From contig NZ_FOJG01000002.1 of assembly GCF_900110835.1 (NCBI RefSeq), positions 832,169 to 896,168 of the forward strand: a stretch of DNA of 64,000 bases, given 5' to 3'. The notes beneath the pieces are model-generated. The model searched no databases. It was given only the letters and a program-made list of their open reading frames with translations, and had not been told where the DNA came from. Positions 45,509-53,412 of this stretch are shown in pieces (position 1 is the stretch's first letter; every line of letters starts with the position of its first letter). The position numbers were made by a program, and so were the translations under genes. Origin of the DNA: Chitinophaga arvensicola (GTDB lineage Bacteria > Bacteroidota > Bacteroidia > Chitinophagales > Chitinophagaceae).

Positions 45509-46843
45509 TTAAGGGCCTTGCGGAAATATTTTTGATAGCAGCACCACCACATCTGCGTACAGGCGCTGATCAGCATCGCTGCTGAGGGAGAGGCCACGCG
45601 GGTTTGGTAATAGCTGTTCGTAGTTGGTGATATTATTTTCCGTGACGGGGAATAAGCGGTTGTTGTAGGAAAACGGCCAGGGGTCGGTAGTAGTGCGTGC
45701 GCCATTGGCATCTGCCGCCGTGAGTAAAGTATCGGCGTGACTACTGAACACCAGCGTCTGACCGTATTGCGGAGAGTAGCGCCAGTAAGAATTTCTGCTA
45801 CGGAAGCGCAGCTCATAAATGGTGTGCGGGATCCTGATGCCGTTCTGCGGAAGTTTTGTTTTCAGTGTACCATCAGCATCTAGCATGGCGAAAGCGCCGC
45901 CGGCAGTATCCACGCGAAAATCTGCTACTCCGATATAGGAGGCGTTGTACATTTCTCTCCTGCTTACATATACCAGTTGCTGTGCAGCGAAATTATTATC
46001 GCCGTTTACTTTCAGGTTATACCAGCCGTCAGCAGGCAATGAGCGATCGGGCAAGGGAGCAGAAAAATCAAGCCGCACCTGTGAAAGTACCGTATCGGAA
46101 GAAAAAGAATAAGGCAAAGACACGCTGCCATCGAGACTTTCCAGCAGCGCAGTTCCTTGTTTCACCGTAGCAGTAGCAGGGAAATTGTAGACAAAGGAAA
46201 ACGGCAGTAGTAACCGGTCGCCTTCATGCGCAAAGCCGTTGCCTTTAATAGCGCGCCATTGGGAGGAATCATTGGCGGCTACATTGGGTTTGTTCAGGTA
46301 TTCCGCTACATTCGCGCCTACCTTCGATAATTCGCCCTGCTCATAGGAACGGGTATTATCGTTTGCCGCTACAGGTACGGAAAGCGCCGGAAATACTTTT
46401 GTATTGGTGGTATTATCATTGGAAAAATAATAAATGGCGGGCAGACTGCGTCTCATACGCATGCTGGTAAACGCGTTAGATGCAGCATTTCGAGGTACAA
46501 TAGCAAACTGGAAAGCAACAGTAGCAGGAATGGGTACAAAAGGAGTGTATGCCCAGGTAGTACCCTGCAGCTCTTTTTTCACTTCCACGGCTACTTTGAA
46601 ACCCGTAGCAGTGGGGAGTAAACGCATATGATAATTCTTCATCTGCACAGCGGTAGCGGGCAGAGGTTGCACTTCCCAATCGCGTTGCAGCAGCGGATAC
46701 TGGCCCAGGCGTAGTTTCTCCATCAGGAAATCTGTCCGTTGCTGGTCCGTGGCCTGTTCAAACAGCGAAATTCCTTTACTGTCTTGCAGGTAGTATTCGT
46801 GCAGCAATTGCACTTCAAATAATATCTTGTAAATAACAGACAT
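45509..46843 (-). CDS. eCIS-linked protein of unknown function, 444 residues
   Basis: 444 residues without signal peptide. The N-terminal 85 residues (YKILFEVQLLHEYYLQDS, TDFLMEKLRLGQYPLLQRD) look like a conserved module, followed by beta-rich sequence with repeated aromatic strands (GWYNLKVNGDNNFAAQQLVYVSRREMY, split by loops). There is no hit to a family I can name. It is the second gene of the transcript, next to the Pvc16-type terminator and 56 bases before the sheath, so a cap-adaptor or tail-end role is plausible. Confidence 0.7.
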   Translation of the reverse strand: MSVIYKILFEVQLLHEYYLQDSKGISLFEQATDQQRTDFLMEKLRLGQYPLLQRDWEVQPLPATAVQMKNYHMRLLPTATGFKVAVEVKKELQGTTWAYTPFVPIPATVAFQFAIVPRNAASNAFTSMRMRRSLPAIYYFSNDNTTNTKVFPALSVPVAANDNTRSYEQGELSKVGANVAEYLNKPNVAANDSSQWRAIKGNGFAHEGDRLLLPFSFVYNFPATATVKQGTALLESLDGSVSLPYSFSSDTVLSQVRLDFSAPLPDRSLPADGWYNLKVNGDNNFAAQQLVYVSRREMYNASYIGVADFRVDTAGGAFAMLDADGTLKTKLPQNGIRIPHTIYELRFRSRNSYWRYSPQYGQTLVFSSHADTLLTAADANGARTTTDPWPFSYNNRLFPVTENNITNYEQLLPNPRGLSLSSDADQRLYADVVVLLSKIFPQGP

Positions 46844-46850
46844 AAAAAAA

Positions 46851-47423
46851 TTATGCAGTAGGATGTTGGGTGTCTTCTATTTCCTCTATCAGCGGAACGA
46901 CTCTCAGTACAGCGTTTTCCGTGATAGCCACGAGTCTGACCTTATACATCACAAAGGGAACCTGGCGTCCACCGAGTGATGCCCAGAGGTGATTAATCTG
47001 TTCGAATGTCAGGGTATACAATTCCAGGTTAAGATCCAGCGTGCCATCACTGCTCTTTAATGTTTTCTGCGCCTGGAAAAAACTGATCACTGCCGACAAC
47101 CGATGCAGTGCTTCTTCGTAATAATCATGCGTTGCATCTCCAAAGAGTACAGCGGTAAACAATACATACAGGTTCAGGTATACCGGCGGATGCTGATACC
47201 TGGCGCGGTTATCCGGCCATGTAGTATACGCTTTGCTGTTCTTTAGCGTACTTTCTTCCTCCACATTTACAAGGGAGATAATAACGTTACCATTGAAATT
47301 ATTGGCGTGCGTGGTTTCCAGCAAACCAATGTTTTCAACGATCACACTATTGGCAGGAAATCCTCTGAGCGCAAAGAATGCCTGCAAATGATCACGTATC
47401 AATGTAAGCGCATTACTTATCAC
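46851..47423 (-). CDS. DUF4255/Pvc16-type tail terminator protein
   Basis: 190 residues from the GTG at 47421-47423. The open frame extends to a TTG at 47465, but homologues begin at the equivalent of ISNALTLIRDHLQ and a promoter box overlaps the longer start. Family features are IISLVNVEEESTLKN, PPVYLNLYVLFTAVLFG, YYEEALHRLSAVISFFQ and LELYTLTFEQINHLWASLGG. DUF4255 proteins cap the distal end of tube and sheath (Afp16/Pvc16). It is the first gene of the cluster, whereas the terminator is last in Afp and PVC. Confidence 0.9.
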   Translation of the reverse strand: MISNALTLIRDHLQAFFALRGFPANSVIVENIGLLETTHANNFNGNVIISLVNVEEESTLKNSKAYTTWPDNRARYQHPPVYLNLYVLFTAVLFGDATHDYYEEALHRLSAVISFFQAQKTLKSSDGTLDLNLELYTLTFEQINHLWASLGGRQVPFVMYKVRLVAITENAVLRVVPLIEEIEDTQHPTA

Positions 47424-47884
47424 GAATGACGAGGGGATTTGGGGTTCAAGAATTTGGGGGTACAATACCTATCTCTCTGATGTCTTTCAAAACGTTCTCT
47501 GAAACTAAGTTAAAGAACATTTTTTAATTGCGAAATAATTATTTTTTTAAGTTGTAATTTTCATTCAACTGTATGTACAGATAACACATCCTGAAACACA
47601 CCACCAGTAAGATTCTACACGACACAAAATAAAAATATTTTTTTATTCAGATTCACCGGACCGGTAAAAGCACTGTACATCAGCATCCACAGGAATTTAC
47701 GCAAACCGAAAATCAGTCAAAACCATCCATTCAATCTGCATTTTAAACCAGTTATCCGCGATTCTGTTTTTTCAGGTATGTTATGATTCCTATCTACTCT
47801 TATATCATAAATTTATCCTTTTAAAATATTTTCACATCTATATATAAGCGAATGAAAACAGTTTAACAAAAATACCGCAGTGGA
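47424..47884 (-). promoter_or_regulatory. AT-rich leader with candidate eCIS operon promoter
   Basis: 461 bases with no gene. Minus-strand TTTTG (47488-47492), a 16-base spacer and TAGGTATTG (47463-47471) resemble a Bacteroidota -33/-7 pair just ahead of the GTG start, though the spacer is short. A TATTTTTG exact -7 match at 47867-47874 lacks a -33 box. The rest is A/T-rich with no strong hairpin or tandem repeat. Its length suggests room for regulation of the 35-kb transcript. Confidence 0.35.
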
Positions 47885-48475
47885 TTATTTCTTTTTGCGT
47901 GACCAGGCGGAGAGCAATAAGGTACCCAGGGGGGATAAACTATACCCTTCAGTATGACTGATCGTAAGCCCCAGGTTTTTCAGTTTCCGGATATTCAGTT
48001 TCAGCCACTCTTTTTCACGCCCCAGTTTACCCGCCAGCAGGATTGCTTTGCTATGGGGATACTGTTGAATGGCATTGAGCACTTCCCGGGTCCAGTCGCC
48101 TTGCTGGCTATATTGATCCAGGCGTTTCAGTTTTTCCAACAGTGCGTCCCTGTCGGCTGCCGTCAGCGAAGTTTGTTCCCGCAGTTCAATTCTTGGATCG
48201 GCCGCATAATAACGCACGCGTATTTTATATAGCGTGCCGGCGGAAATTTTTGAAAGCACCTGCTGAAGCGCTGACAGGTTTTTATATCCTGCGGCGATGG
48301 CGGCTTCCTCAGAGAGCTGTTGAACATGCCAGGGAATAATTTCGGTTATTTCAATGACACCCACGCTCGTATTGATAAGACTCCCCTCCTTTACCGCCGG
48401 CTGTTTCCATTTGCGGAAAGCCAGCGATACTTTGCCGGCAACAATTCCTTCCAGGTGATCCTGCTTAAATAGCAT
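47885..48475 (-). CDS. ASCH-domain (PUA-like) protein
   Basis: 196 residues from the ATG at 48473-48475; the longer open frame would begin within the upstream terminator hairpin. The start MLFKQDHLEGIVAGKVSLAF and RKWKQPAVKEGSLINTSVG followed by IEITEI fit the ASCH fold, which binds RNA or nucleotides. The C-terminal half (110-196) is helical and ends with a basic RKKK. Its partner and substrate are unknown. It lies between the eCIS promoter region and a serpin gene but has no obvious link to either. Confidence 0.72.
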   Translation of the reverse strand: MLFKQDHLEGIVAGKVSLAFRKWKQPAVKEGSLINTSVGVIEITEIIPWHVQQLSEEAAIAAGYKNLSALQQVLSKISAGTLYKIRVRYYAADPRIELREQTSLTAADRDALLEKLKRLDQYSQQGDWTREVLNAIQQYPHSKAILLAGKLGREKEWLKLNIRKLKNLGLTISHTEGYSLSPLGTLLLSAWSRKKK

Positions 48476-48517
48476 GTAACGGTTTTGTATAAATTTACAA
48501 TTATCGGTATTAATAAA

Positions 48518-48550
48518 AAACGCCTTTCTGTCGTTCGACAAAAGGCGTTT
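48518..48550 (-). terminator. Strong terminator after the serpin gene
   Basis: AAACGCCTTT (48518-48527) pairs with AAAGGCGTTT (48541-48550); inside it TGTCG and CGACA extend the stem around a TT loop with one bulged base. On the minus strand it is followed by TTTTTTATTAA. It ends the serpin transcript before the ASCH gene. Confidence 0.88.
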
Positions 48551-48573
48551 GTATTTATTATCCGAAGCTTTCT

Positions 48574-49818
48574 CTATTCTGCCAGCAACGGGTTCCTGAC
48601 TATACCATTGAATAGTATCAACCCGGTTTTCATCTCCCGGATAACAAAAATAAATGGCCTGTCTACGATAAAAACGGCGGTACCTGGTATGATAGCGGTA
48701 AGTTCCATACTTACGCTCGTAACCGCTGCTGCTTCTGTTCCGGTTTCATTCACTTCAATAAATGCCTTGTGTAATACCTCGCTGATCAACAGGCCACCCC
48801 CCTGATTGATCCGGCTAAAATCCGCGCTGTTACTGAATGGAATGGGCATCCCCAGATCGATCAACGGCGTATTCAATTTCGTTTTGAAGGCGAATTTAAA
48901 TTTAGGAAAATGTAATTCCACCGTTGATGGACGCAGCCCTTTCATCCACGAGTTCCAGGTAGTCGTATCTGTGCCGTTGACCACATCCATGATACTTTTC
49001 CCCTCTTCAGGCAGCAGTAACAGCATACTGTATTTTTCATTACCATAAGGCAGTTCAGCAACACGTACCCCATTAAATACACCAGTCTTCACTGTCACCT
49101 TGCCTTGCATAAAGTCGGCCTGTATACTTTTGTTTTCATTGGTATAAAATGTTTCTTTGCGCGTTTTGTTTTTATCAAAAGGGTATTTCCAATCTGATTT
49201 AAAGTAAACGGCATTGATCAGGTACATCACTATATCACTGCCGATGTTGTCCAGGATCGTAGGGATTTTATCTTTTGTATTTTTTGCTACCCAGCCATTT
49301 ATCCTGTCTTTTGCTGCCGGATTGTTGAAATCCAGTGATTCTACGGCTGCATTATAATTATTCTTATTCAGATCAATAAAGGCGGGCAACGGGGTGAATC
49401 CCTGCCGGTACCAGATGGAATTCGCCAGTTGCAGATCAGCCAGGGGGTCCAGCTGCGGCAGTTCTGTGTTCAGTTTCTTGTGGTAACTATTGATTTGTTC
49501 CTCGGTAAAAGCTTTCTGCTCCAGCACCTTCCGCATCTGTTCCAGTGTGGACCCGCTTGCGCCATTGCCCGTCATCGACAAAGCCATGCTGATACTGAGT
49601 GGAGAAAAGATAAGATTCCTGTTTAGTTTCGGATCTGCCGCCAGGTTTTTAAACATCTTAAAATTGAAGGCATTGTCGGCCAACACCTGTTGTTGTTCTT
49701 CGGCAGTCAGCACAAGATCTTTGCCTTTACCCGGTGAAGGCCTGTCATTATTCTTTTTACAGGAGATGAATACTACAGCGGCCATCATCAGGCCGTAATA
49801 CAGGTGACGTGTTTTCAT
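48574..49818 (-). CDS. Serpin-family lipoprotein
   Basis: 414 residues from the ATG at 49816-49818 (30 extra upstream residues in the open frame are not signal-like). A lipobox (VVFISC) gives lipidated Cys20. Serpin landmarks follow: NLIFSPLSISMALSMTGNGA, LINAVYFKSDWKYPFDKNKT, KAFIEVNETGTEAAAVTS (hinge of the reactive loop) and FIVDRPFIFVIREMKTG. The P-side hinge residues are small, as required for loop insertion, so it may be an inhibitory protease trap on the cell surface. Target protease is unknown. Confidence 0.93.
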   Translation of the reverse strand: MKTRHLYYGLMMAAVVFISCKKNNDRPSPGKGKDLVLTAEEQQQVLADNAFNFKMFKNLAADPKLNRNLIFSPLSISMALSMTGNGASGSTLEQMRKVLEQKAFTEEQINSYHKKLNTELPQLDPLADLQLANSIWYRQGFTPLPAFIDLNKNNYNAAVESLDFNNPAAKDRINGWVAKNTKDKIPTILDNIGSDIVMYLINAVYFKSDWKYPFDKNKTRKETFYTNENKSIQADFMQGKVTVKTGVFNGVRVAELPYGNEKYSMLLLLPEEGKSIMDVVNGTDTTTWNSWMKGLRPSTVELHFPKFKFAFKTKLNTPLIDLGMPIPFSNSADFSRINQGGGLLISEVLHKAFIEVNETGTEAAAVTSVSMELTAIIPGTAVFIVDRPFIFVIREMKTGLILFNGIVRNPLLAE

Positions 49819-49940
49819 ACATGGAGGGATTATGACGGTTAAACGTACCGGGTAAGAAAATGTTACAATGTTTTTTCTGTGCCTTATATGTCTACGTATA
49901 CTCGTCACCGTTAATAGTCTTCCCTGGCCTGCAAAAAATA

Positions 49941-49994
49941 TTTGGTAAACCGAATGGTTATATATATTTTTACTAAACCAAATGGTTATATATC
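49941..49994 (+). promoter_or_regulatory. Promoter with two operator-like repeats before the ArsR-type gene
   Basis: TTTG (49941-49944), 18 bases and TATATTTT (49963-49970) form a near-consensus promoter. Two direct repeats, AAACCGAATGGTTATATATA (49947-49966) and AAACCAAATGGTTATATATC (49975-49994), each contain an AACC-NNNN-GGTT inverted repeat, start 28 bases apart and flank the -7 box. They are probable binding sites for the regulator encoded next. Confidence 0.6.
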
Positions 49995-50008
49995 ATAAAT
50001 ACAATTGA

Positions 50009-50317
50009 ATGAAAGCACGCAGAGACGTGTTCCAGGCGATTGCCGATCCTACCAGACGCGCTATCATAGGGCTACTGGCAAAGGAAACGCTGACCCTGAA
50101 CACTGTGGCCGATAACTTTAATATGAGCCAGCCGGCTATATCAAAACACATGCGCATTCTTACAGAGTGCGGCCTGGTTGTCATTGTAAAACAGGGCCGG
50201 GAAAGACATTGCTCCGCCAGTTTTTCGGCATTACAGGAAGTAGCGCAATGGGCCGCCCAATACCGCCACTTCTGGAGTAACCGCCTGGATACATTGGAAC
50301 AACTGCTGAACGAATAA
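50009..50317 (+). CDS. ArsR-family winged-helix repressor
   Basis: 102 residues. FQAIADPTRRAIIGLLAKE and the recognition helix MSQPAISKHMRILTECGLV are typical of the ArsR/SdpR-like group that lacks metal ligands and is paired with SRPBCC proteins. It should repress its own operon through the AACC-NNNN-GGTT sites just upstream. The SRPBCC gene starts 49 bases downstream. Confidence 0.92.
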   Translation: MKARRDVFQAIADPTRRAIIGLLAKETLTLNTVADNFNMSQPAISKHMRILTECGLVVIVKQGRERHCSASFSALQEVAQWAAQYRHFWSNRLDTLEQLLNE

Positions 50318-50366
50318 TGCTACCCGTTTTTAAACCCGCTATCATTAACGTTTAAAATAAAAAAAT

Positions 50367-50888
50367 ATGGAAAAGTTAGGCGAGATCATCGCACCCGGCA
50401 CGATCCGTTTTGAACGCTCATTGCCAGGTCCGGTTGAAAAAGTATGGAGTTACCTCACGGATTCTGAAAAGCGGGGCAAGTGGCTCGCCAAAGGAGAGAT
50501 GGAGCTCTTTGAAGGCGGCGCTGTTCACCTCCATTTTCTTCACCAGGAACTGAGCCCACTCCCTGATAACATTCCTGAAAAATACCGGGACATGAAAGAC
50601 GGACATCATTTCACCGGGAGAATATTAAAAATAGCTGCGCCACATCTCTTGTCGTTCACCTGGGAAGGCGGCTCGGAAGTAACGATGGAACTCACGCCGC
50701 AGGGCGACCGGGTACTACTGGTGCTTACTCACCGCAAACTCGACGACACAGCCAAAACACGCAGCAGCGTTGGCGGTGGATGGCATACCCATCTCGATAT
50801 CCTGCTGGCCAACCTGGAAGGCGCCACTCCTCCCCCGTTCTGGAATACCCACAGTCACCTGGCTACCATTTATGGAAATATTGCCTAA
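50367..50888 (+). CDS. SRPBCC (AHSA1-like) domain protein
   Basis: 173 residues. START-like features: TIRFERSLPGPVEKVWSYLT, KRGKWLAKGEMELFEGG, LLSFTWEGGSEVTMELTPQG and GWHTHLDILLANLEG. Proteins of this group bind small hydrophobic ligands and are regularly encoded beside ArsR-type repressors. The ligand is unknown. It is the second gene of the operon and is followed after 41 bases by an ABC transporter. Confidence 0.88.
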   Translation: MEKLGEIIAPGTIRFERSLPGPVEKVWSYLTDSEKRGKWLAKGEMELFEGGAVHLHFLHQELSPLPDNIPEKYRDMKDGHHFTGRILKIAAPHLLSFTWEGGSEVTMELTPQGDRVLLVLTHRKLDDTAKTRSSVGGGWHTHLDILLANLEGATPPPFWNTHSHLATIYGNIA

Positions 50889-50929
50889 CTGTTGATCATA
50901 TATCAGCAGAAAGAAATATTTTTAGCGGT

Positions 50930-51556
50930 ATGCTGCAAATGATCAACGTCCGGAAACTTTATCACAAACAGGTGATTCTTGACATCCCTTCCTTCCAACT
51001 GGAAAGTGGTATCTTTTGGTTAAAAGGAGCTAACGGTTCCGGCAAAACCACTTTGCTGAAAATAATAGCCGGACTCATTCCGTTCGAAGGAGATGTTATA
51101 TTCCATGACGCCAGTTTGCAGCATCAGCCGCTCTCTTACCGGCAACACATCGGCTGGGCGGAAGCCGAGCCGGTGTATCCACCGTTTATGACCGGCAATG
51201 ACCTGGTTTCTCTCTACCGGAATATCCGTAATACCACCGGCAATGAAATAGCCCCCTTATTGGAGGCTCTTCAACTAAACAACTATATAGATCAACCTGT
51301 GGCTACCTACTCTGCCGGCACTACGAAAAAACTATCGCTGGTATTGTCTTTTATAGGCAACCCCGCGCTCATTGTGCTGGATGAGCCCATGATCACACTC
51401 GATGCAGAAGCCTTCTCTGTGCTGTGCCGGTTTATCCCGGAAAAGCGCCGGCAAAGCGGTACTTCTTTTCTCATGAGTTCGCACCAGGCGCCCAACGCCG
51501 CCTTGTTGCAATACACCAGCATACTCACAGTACAGGCAGGCAATATTGTTTTATGA
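50930..51556 (+). CDS. ABC transporter ATP-binding protein
   Basis: 208 residues from the ATG at 50930; the frame is open upstream but shadows the SRPBCC gene. Walker A GANGSGKTT, a Q-loop in IGWAEAEPVYPPFMTG, signature YSAGTTKKLSLVL (the usual LSGG is YSAG), Walker B LIVLDEPM and H-loop SSHQAP are present. The degenerate signature is typical of small exporter ATPases. The permease gene overlaps its stop by 4 bases. Confidence 0.88.
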   Translation: MLQMINVRKLYHKQVILDIPSFQLESGIFWLKGANGSGKTTLLKIIAGLIPFEGDVIFHDASLQHQPLSYRQHIGWAEAEPVYPPFMTGNDLVSLYRNIRNTTGNEIAPLLEALQLNNYIDQPVATYSAGTTKKLSLVLSFIGNPALIVLDEPMITLDAEAFSVLCRFIPEKRRQSGTSFLMSSHQAPNAALLQYTSILTVQAGNIVL

Positions 51557-52662
51557 GTGTAGCTATCCAGATATTATTCCGGTCTTTTATAAAAGCCTTT
51601 TACAGGGAAAATGCAGGCGCCTTCGGCTTACTTTTCACCATGCTGTTTCTCGTGGTAGCTCCCACACATGGCGCCGGCGTAGTAGAATATCATTACTCAC
51701 TGATCATCGGTTTTTTGAAAGGAAGCTATTTCCTCCTCTTAGTGTTTACAGTCTGGTTATTATATGCATGGAAGTGTGTGTCGTTTGTTACGCATATCAT
51801 ACAGCAGCCGGCCTGCAACTTCCTGCATATATTGAACTACCTCAGCAAAACGAAACGTTTTTTCCTATTTCTTCTGGTCGAAATTTCCCTGCTGCTCCCG
51901 GTGCTGGTTTATGCAACACTTATTGTAATAGTAGGCTGTCAGCGACATTTTTATCTTCACACAGGTCTCACTATCGTGTACCTGCTGGTGCTTTCCATCA
52001 GCGCTGCGTGTTGGCATGTGTATCTGCTGACTGATGCAGACAAGAGAAAACAACGCGGGATGCCTAAACAATTATGGCTATCAAGATTGCTCAATCACTA
52101 TCCCGTTGTATTACTCCGGGTGGTGATAAAAACGCAATGGTTAAAATGGCTTGGACTGAAAATAATTACCTGTGGGCTGTTGTACGGCATCGCCAGAAAT
52201 AATACGACAACCGCGTACGATGCCGCCACCATTTTCTGGATATTCAACTTCTGCATACTGGCTGGCAGTATCCTGATTTTCCGGATGCGGGAATATGAAG
52301 AGAGATATCTTTCTTTTTACCGGGGTGCGCCAGTTGCGCTATGGAAAAGGTTCTCAGCATATGCAACACTGTATGCCTGTTTAATGCTTCCTGAGTTTTA
52401 TACACTGCTGGTACTGACCCCGGTTCACCTACACATTACAGACGCTATCAATTTCGGACTATGCGGTTTTAGCCTGATACTGCTCATGAACAGTATTACT
52501 TTCCTTCACCCTTTCCGCATGAAGACTTATCTTAAAATCGCATTGGGCATAGGTTGTATTCAATTTATATTCCTGCTGTTTTTATCTCTCCTGTTGCTTT
52601 ACCCGCTCTTTTTCCTGCTGGCGGCAGTGATTTTCAGGAGAGGGTACTACCGGTATGAGTAA
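51553..52662 (+). CDS. Membrane permease of the ABC exporter
   Basis: 369 residues from the ATG at 51553 (ATGA overlap with the ATPase). About nine hydrophobic segments are seen, e.g. GLLFTMLFLVVAP, LLLVFTVWLLYAW, FLLVEISLLLPVLVYATLI and IFLLFLSLLLLYPLFFLLA at the end. No named permease family is recognisable. Together with the ATPase it makes an exporter under ArsR-type control, perhaps for the compound bound by the SRPBCC protein. Confidence 0.7.
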   Translation: MSVAIQILFRSFIKAFYRENAGAFGLLFTMLFLVVAPTHGAGVVEYHYSLIIGFLKGSYFLLLVFTVWLLYAWKCVSFVTHIIQQPACNFLHILNYLSKTKRFFLFLLVEISLLLPVLVYATLIVIVGCQRHFYLHTGLTIVYLLVLSISAACWHVYLLTDADKRKQRGMPKQLWLSRLLNHYPVVLLRVVIKTQWLKWLGLKIITCGLLYGIARNNTTTAYDAATIFWIFNFCILAGSILIFRMREYEERYLSFYRGAPVALWKRFSAYATLYACLMLPEFYTLLVLTPVHLHITDAINFGLCGFSLILLMNSITFLHPFRMKTYLKIALGIGCIQFIFLLFLSLLLLYPLFFLLAAVIFRRGYYRYE

Positions 52663-52716
52663 AGGCATTTACATTCTGAGCAGTGATGTTGAGTTGCTGT
52701 AAACCATGCGTCCCTC

Positions 52717-53397
52717 CTAGAAACCATGCACAACACACCTGGTTTTATACTTCCCCTGTTCAAACATCCAGGCAACTACATATCCCCCTGCACCGTCCGA
52801 ATTGGTGGCTTCAATAAACCACCGTTCATGCTGGCGGTCGTACCAGACATGTGTCAGTTCCAGATTAGGCTGAAACAGATCATTGATGGCGCTATCCGGC
52901 GCTACTACGCACCCGTGTTGCCAATAGCAGGAAATGTGCTGGTACGCACGATCAGGCGCTCCCCCATCCGTTCCCCAGAAAGGGCGGTTATCGATGGCCG
53001 ACAGATACCGCCCGCCTTCCGTTTGCTGATATTTAAACCGATGTGCCGATGGCTGAAACAACATTTGCCGGAGCACGATCATCAGGGAATCTTTCCGGAA
53101 AACAATACTGTCGCCCGCCACCCGCTGCACTGGTACAGGCTCATAGTTAGCTATCTTCCGTAAACGGGAATTGTGTATATAGCCGGTGCTATCTTGTTTG
53201 TAATCCACCTGGCTCCAGTCTTTCCCCGCTTCATAGATATAAACCAGGCTTCCACTGGTAACCCTTGCTACCACAGGCGCTGACAGCGCTCCTTCTTCAC
53301 GGACATTCGTATAGCCGTCCTTGTCTTCCACCAATGCAAACTGCGCCCATAGCGGGGAACAAACAAATATCAGCAGCATACAAAAAGTAAACTTCAT
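52717..53397 (-). CDS. Secreted SH3-domain protein
   Basis: 226 residues with signal peptide (FCMLLIFVCSPLWAQ). A bacterial SH3 domain covers about 22-85 (DGYTNVREEGALSAPVV, WSQVDYKQDSTGYIHNSRL). The remaining 140 residues are of unknown fold with several Trp residues (HVWYDRQHERWF). It is probably periplasmic or outer-membrane facing. The next upstream gene, 15 bases away on the same strand, encodes another secreted protein. Confidence 0.75.
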   Translation of the reverse strand: MKFTFCMLLIFVCSPLWAQFALVEDKDGYTNVREEGALSAPVVARVTSGSLVYIYEAGKDWSQVDYKQDSTGYIHNSRLRKIANYEPVPVQRVAGDSIVFRKDSLMIVLRQMLFQPSAHRFKYQQTEGGRYLSAIDNRPFWGTDGGAPDRAYQHISCYWQHGCVVAPDSAINDLFQPNLELTHVWYDRQHERWFIEATNSDGAGGYVVAWMFEQGKYKTRCVVHGF

Positions 53398-53412
53398 CGT
53401 ATCGTTTTAATA

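Noticed and set aside
12269..47423. Prophage or R-type pyocin
   Set aside because: There are no capsid, portal, terminase, integrase, holin or endolysin genes, while the AAA+ ATPase, DUF4157, DUF5908, LysM and DUF4255 proteins are eCIS markers.
12269..47423. Type VI secretion system
   Set aside because: No membrane complex (TssJ, TssL, TssM), no TssB/TssC pair and no ClpV; the single phage-like sheath and J-like baseplate proteins fit eCIS.
47424..47465. TTG start for the DUF4255 protein
   Set aside because: It would overlap the likely -7 box, and homologues begin at the position of the internal GTG.
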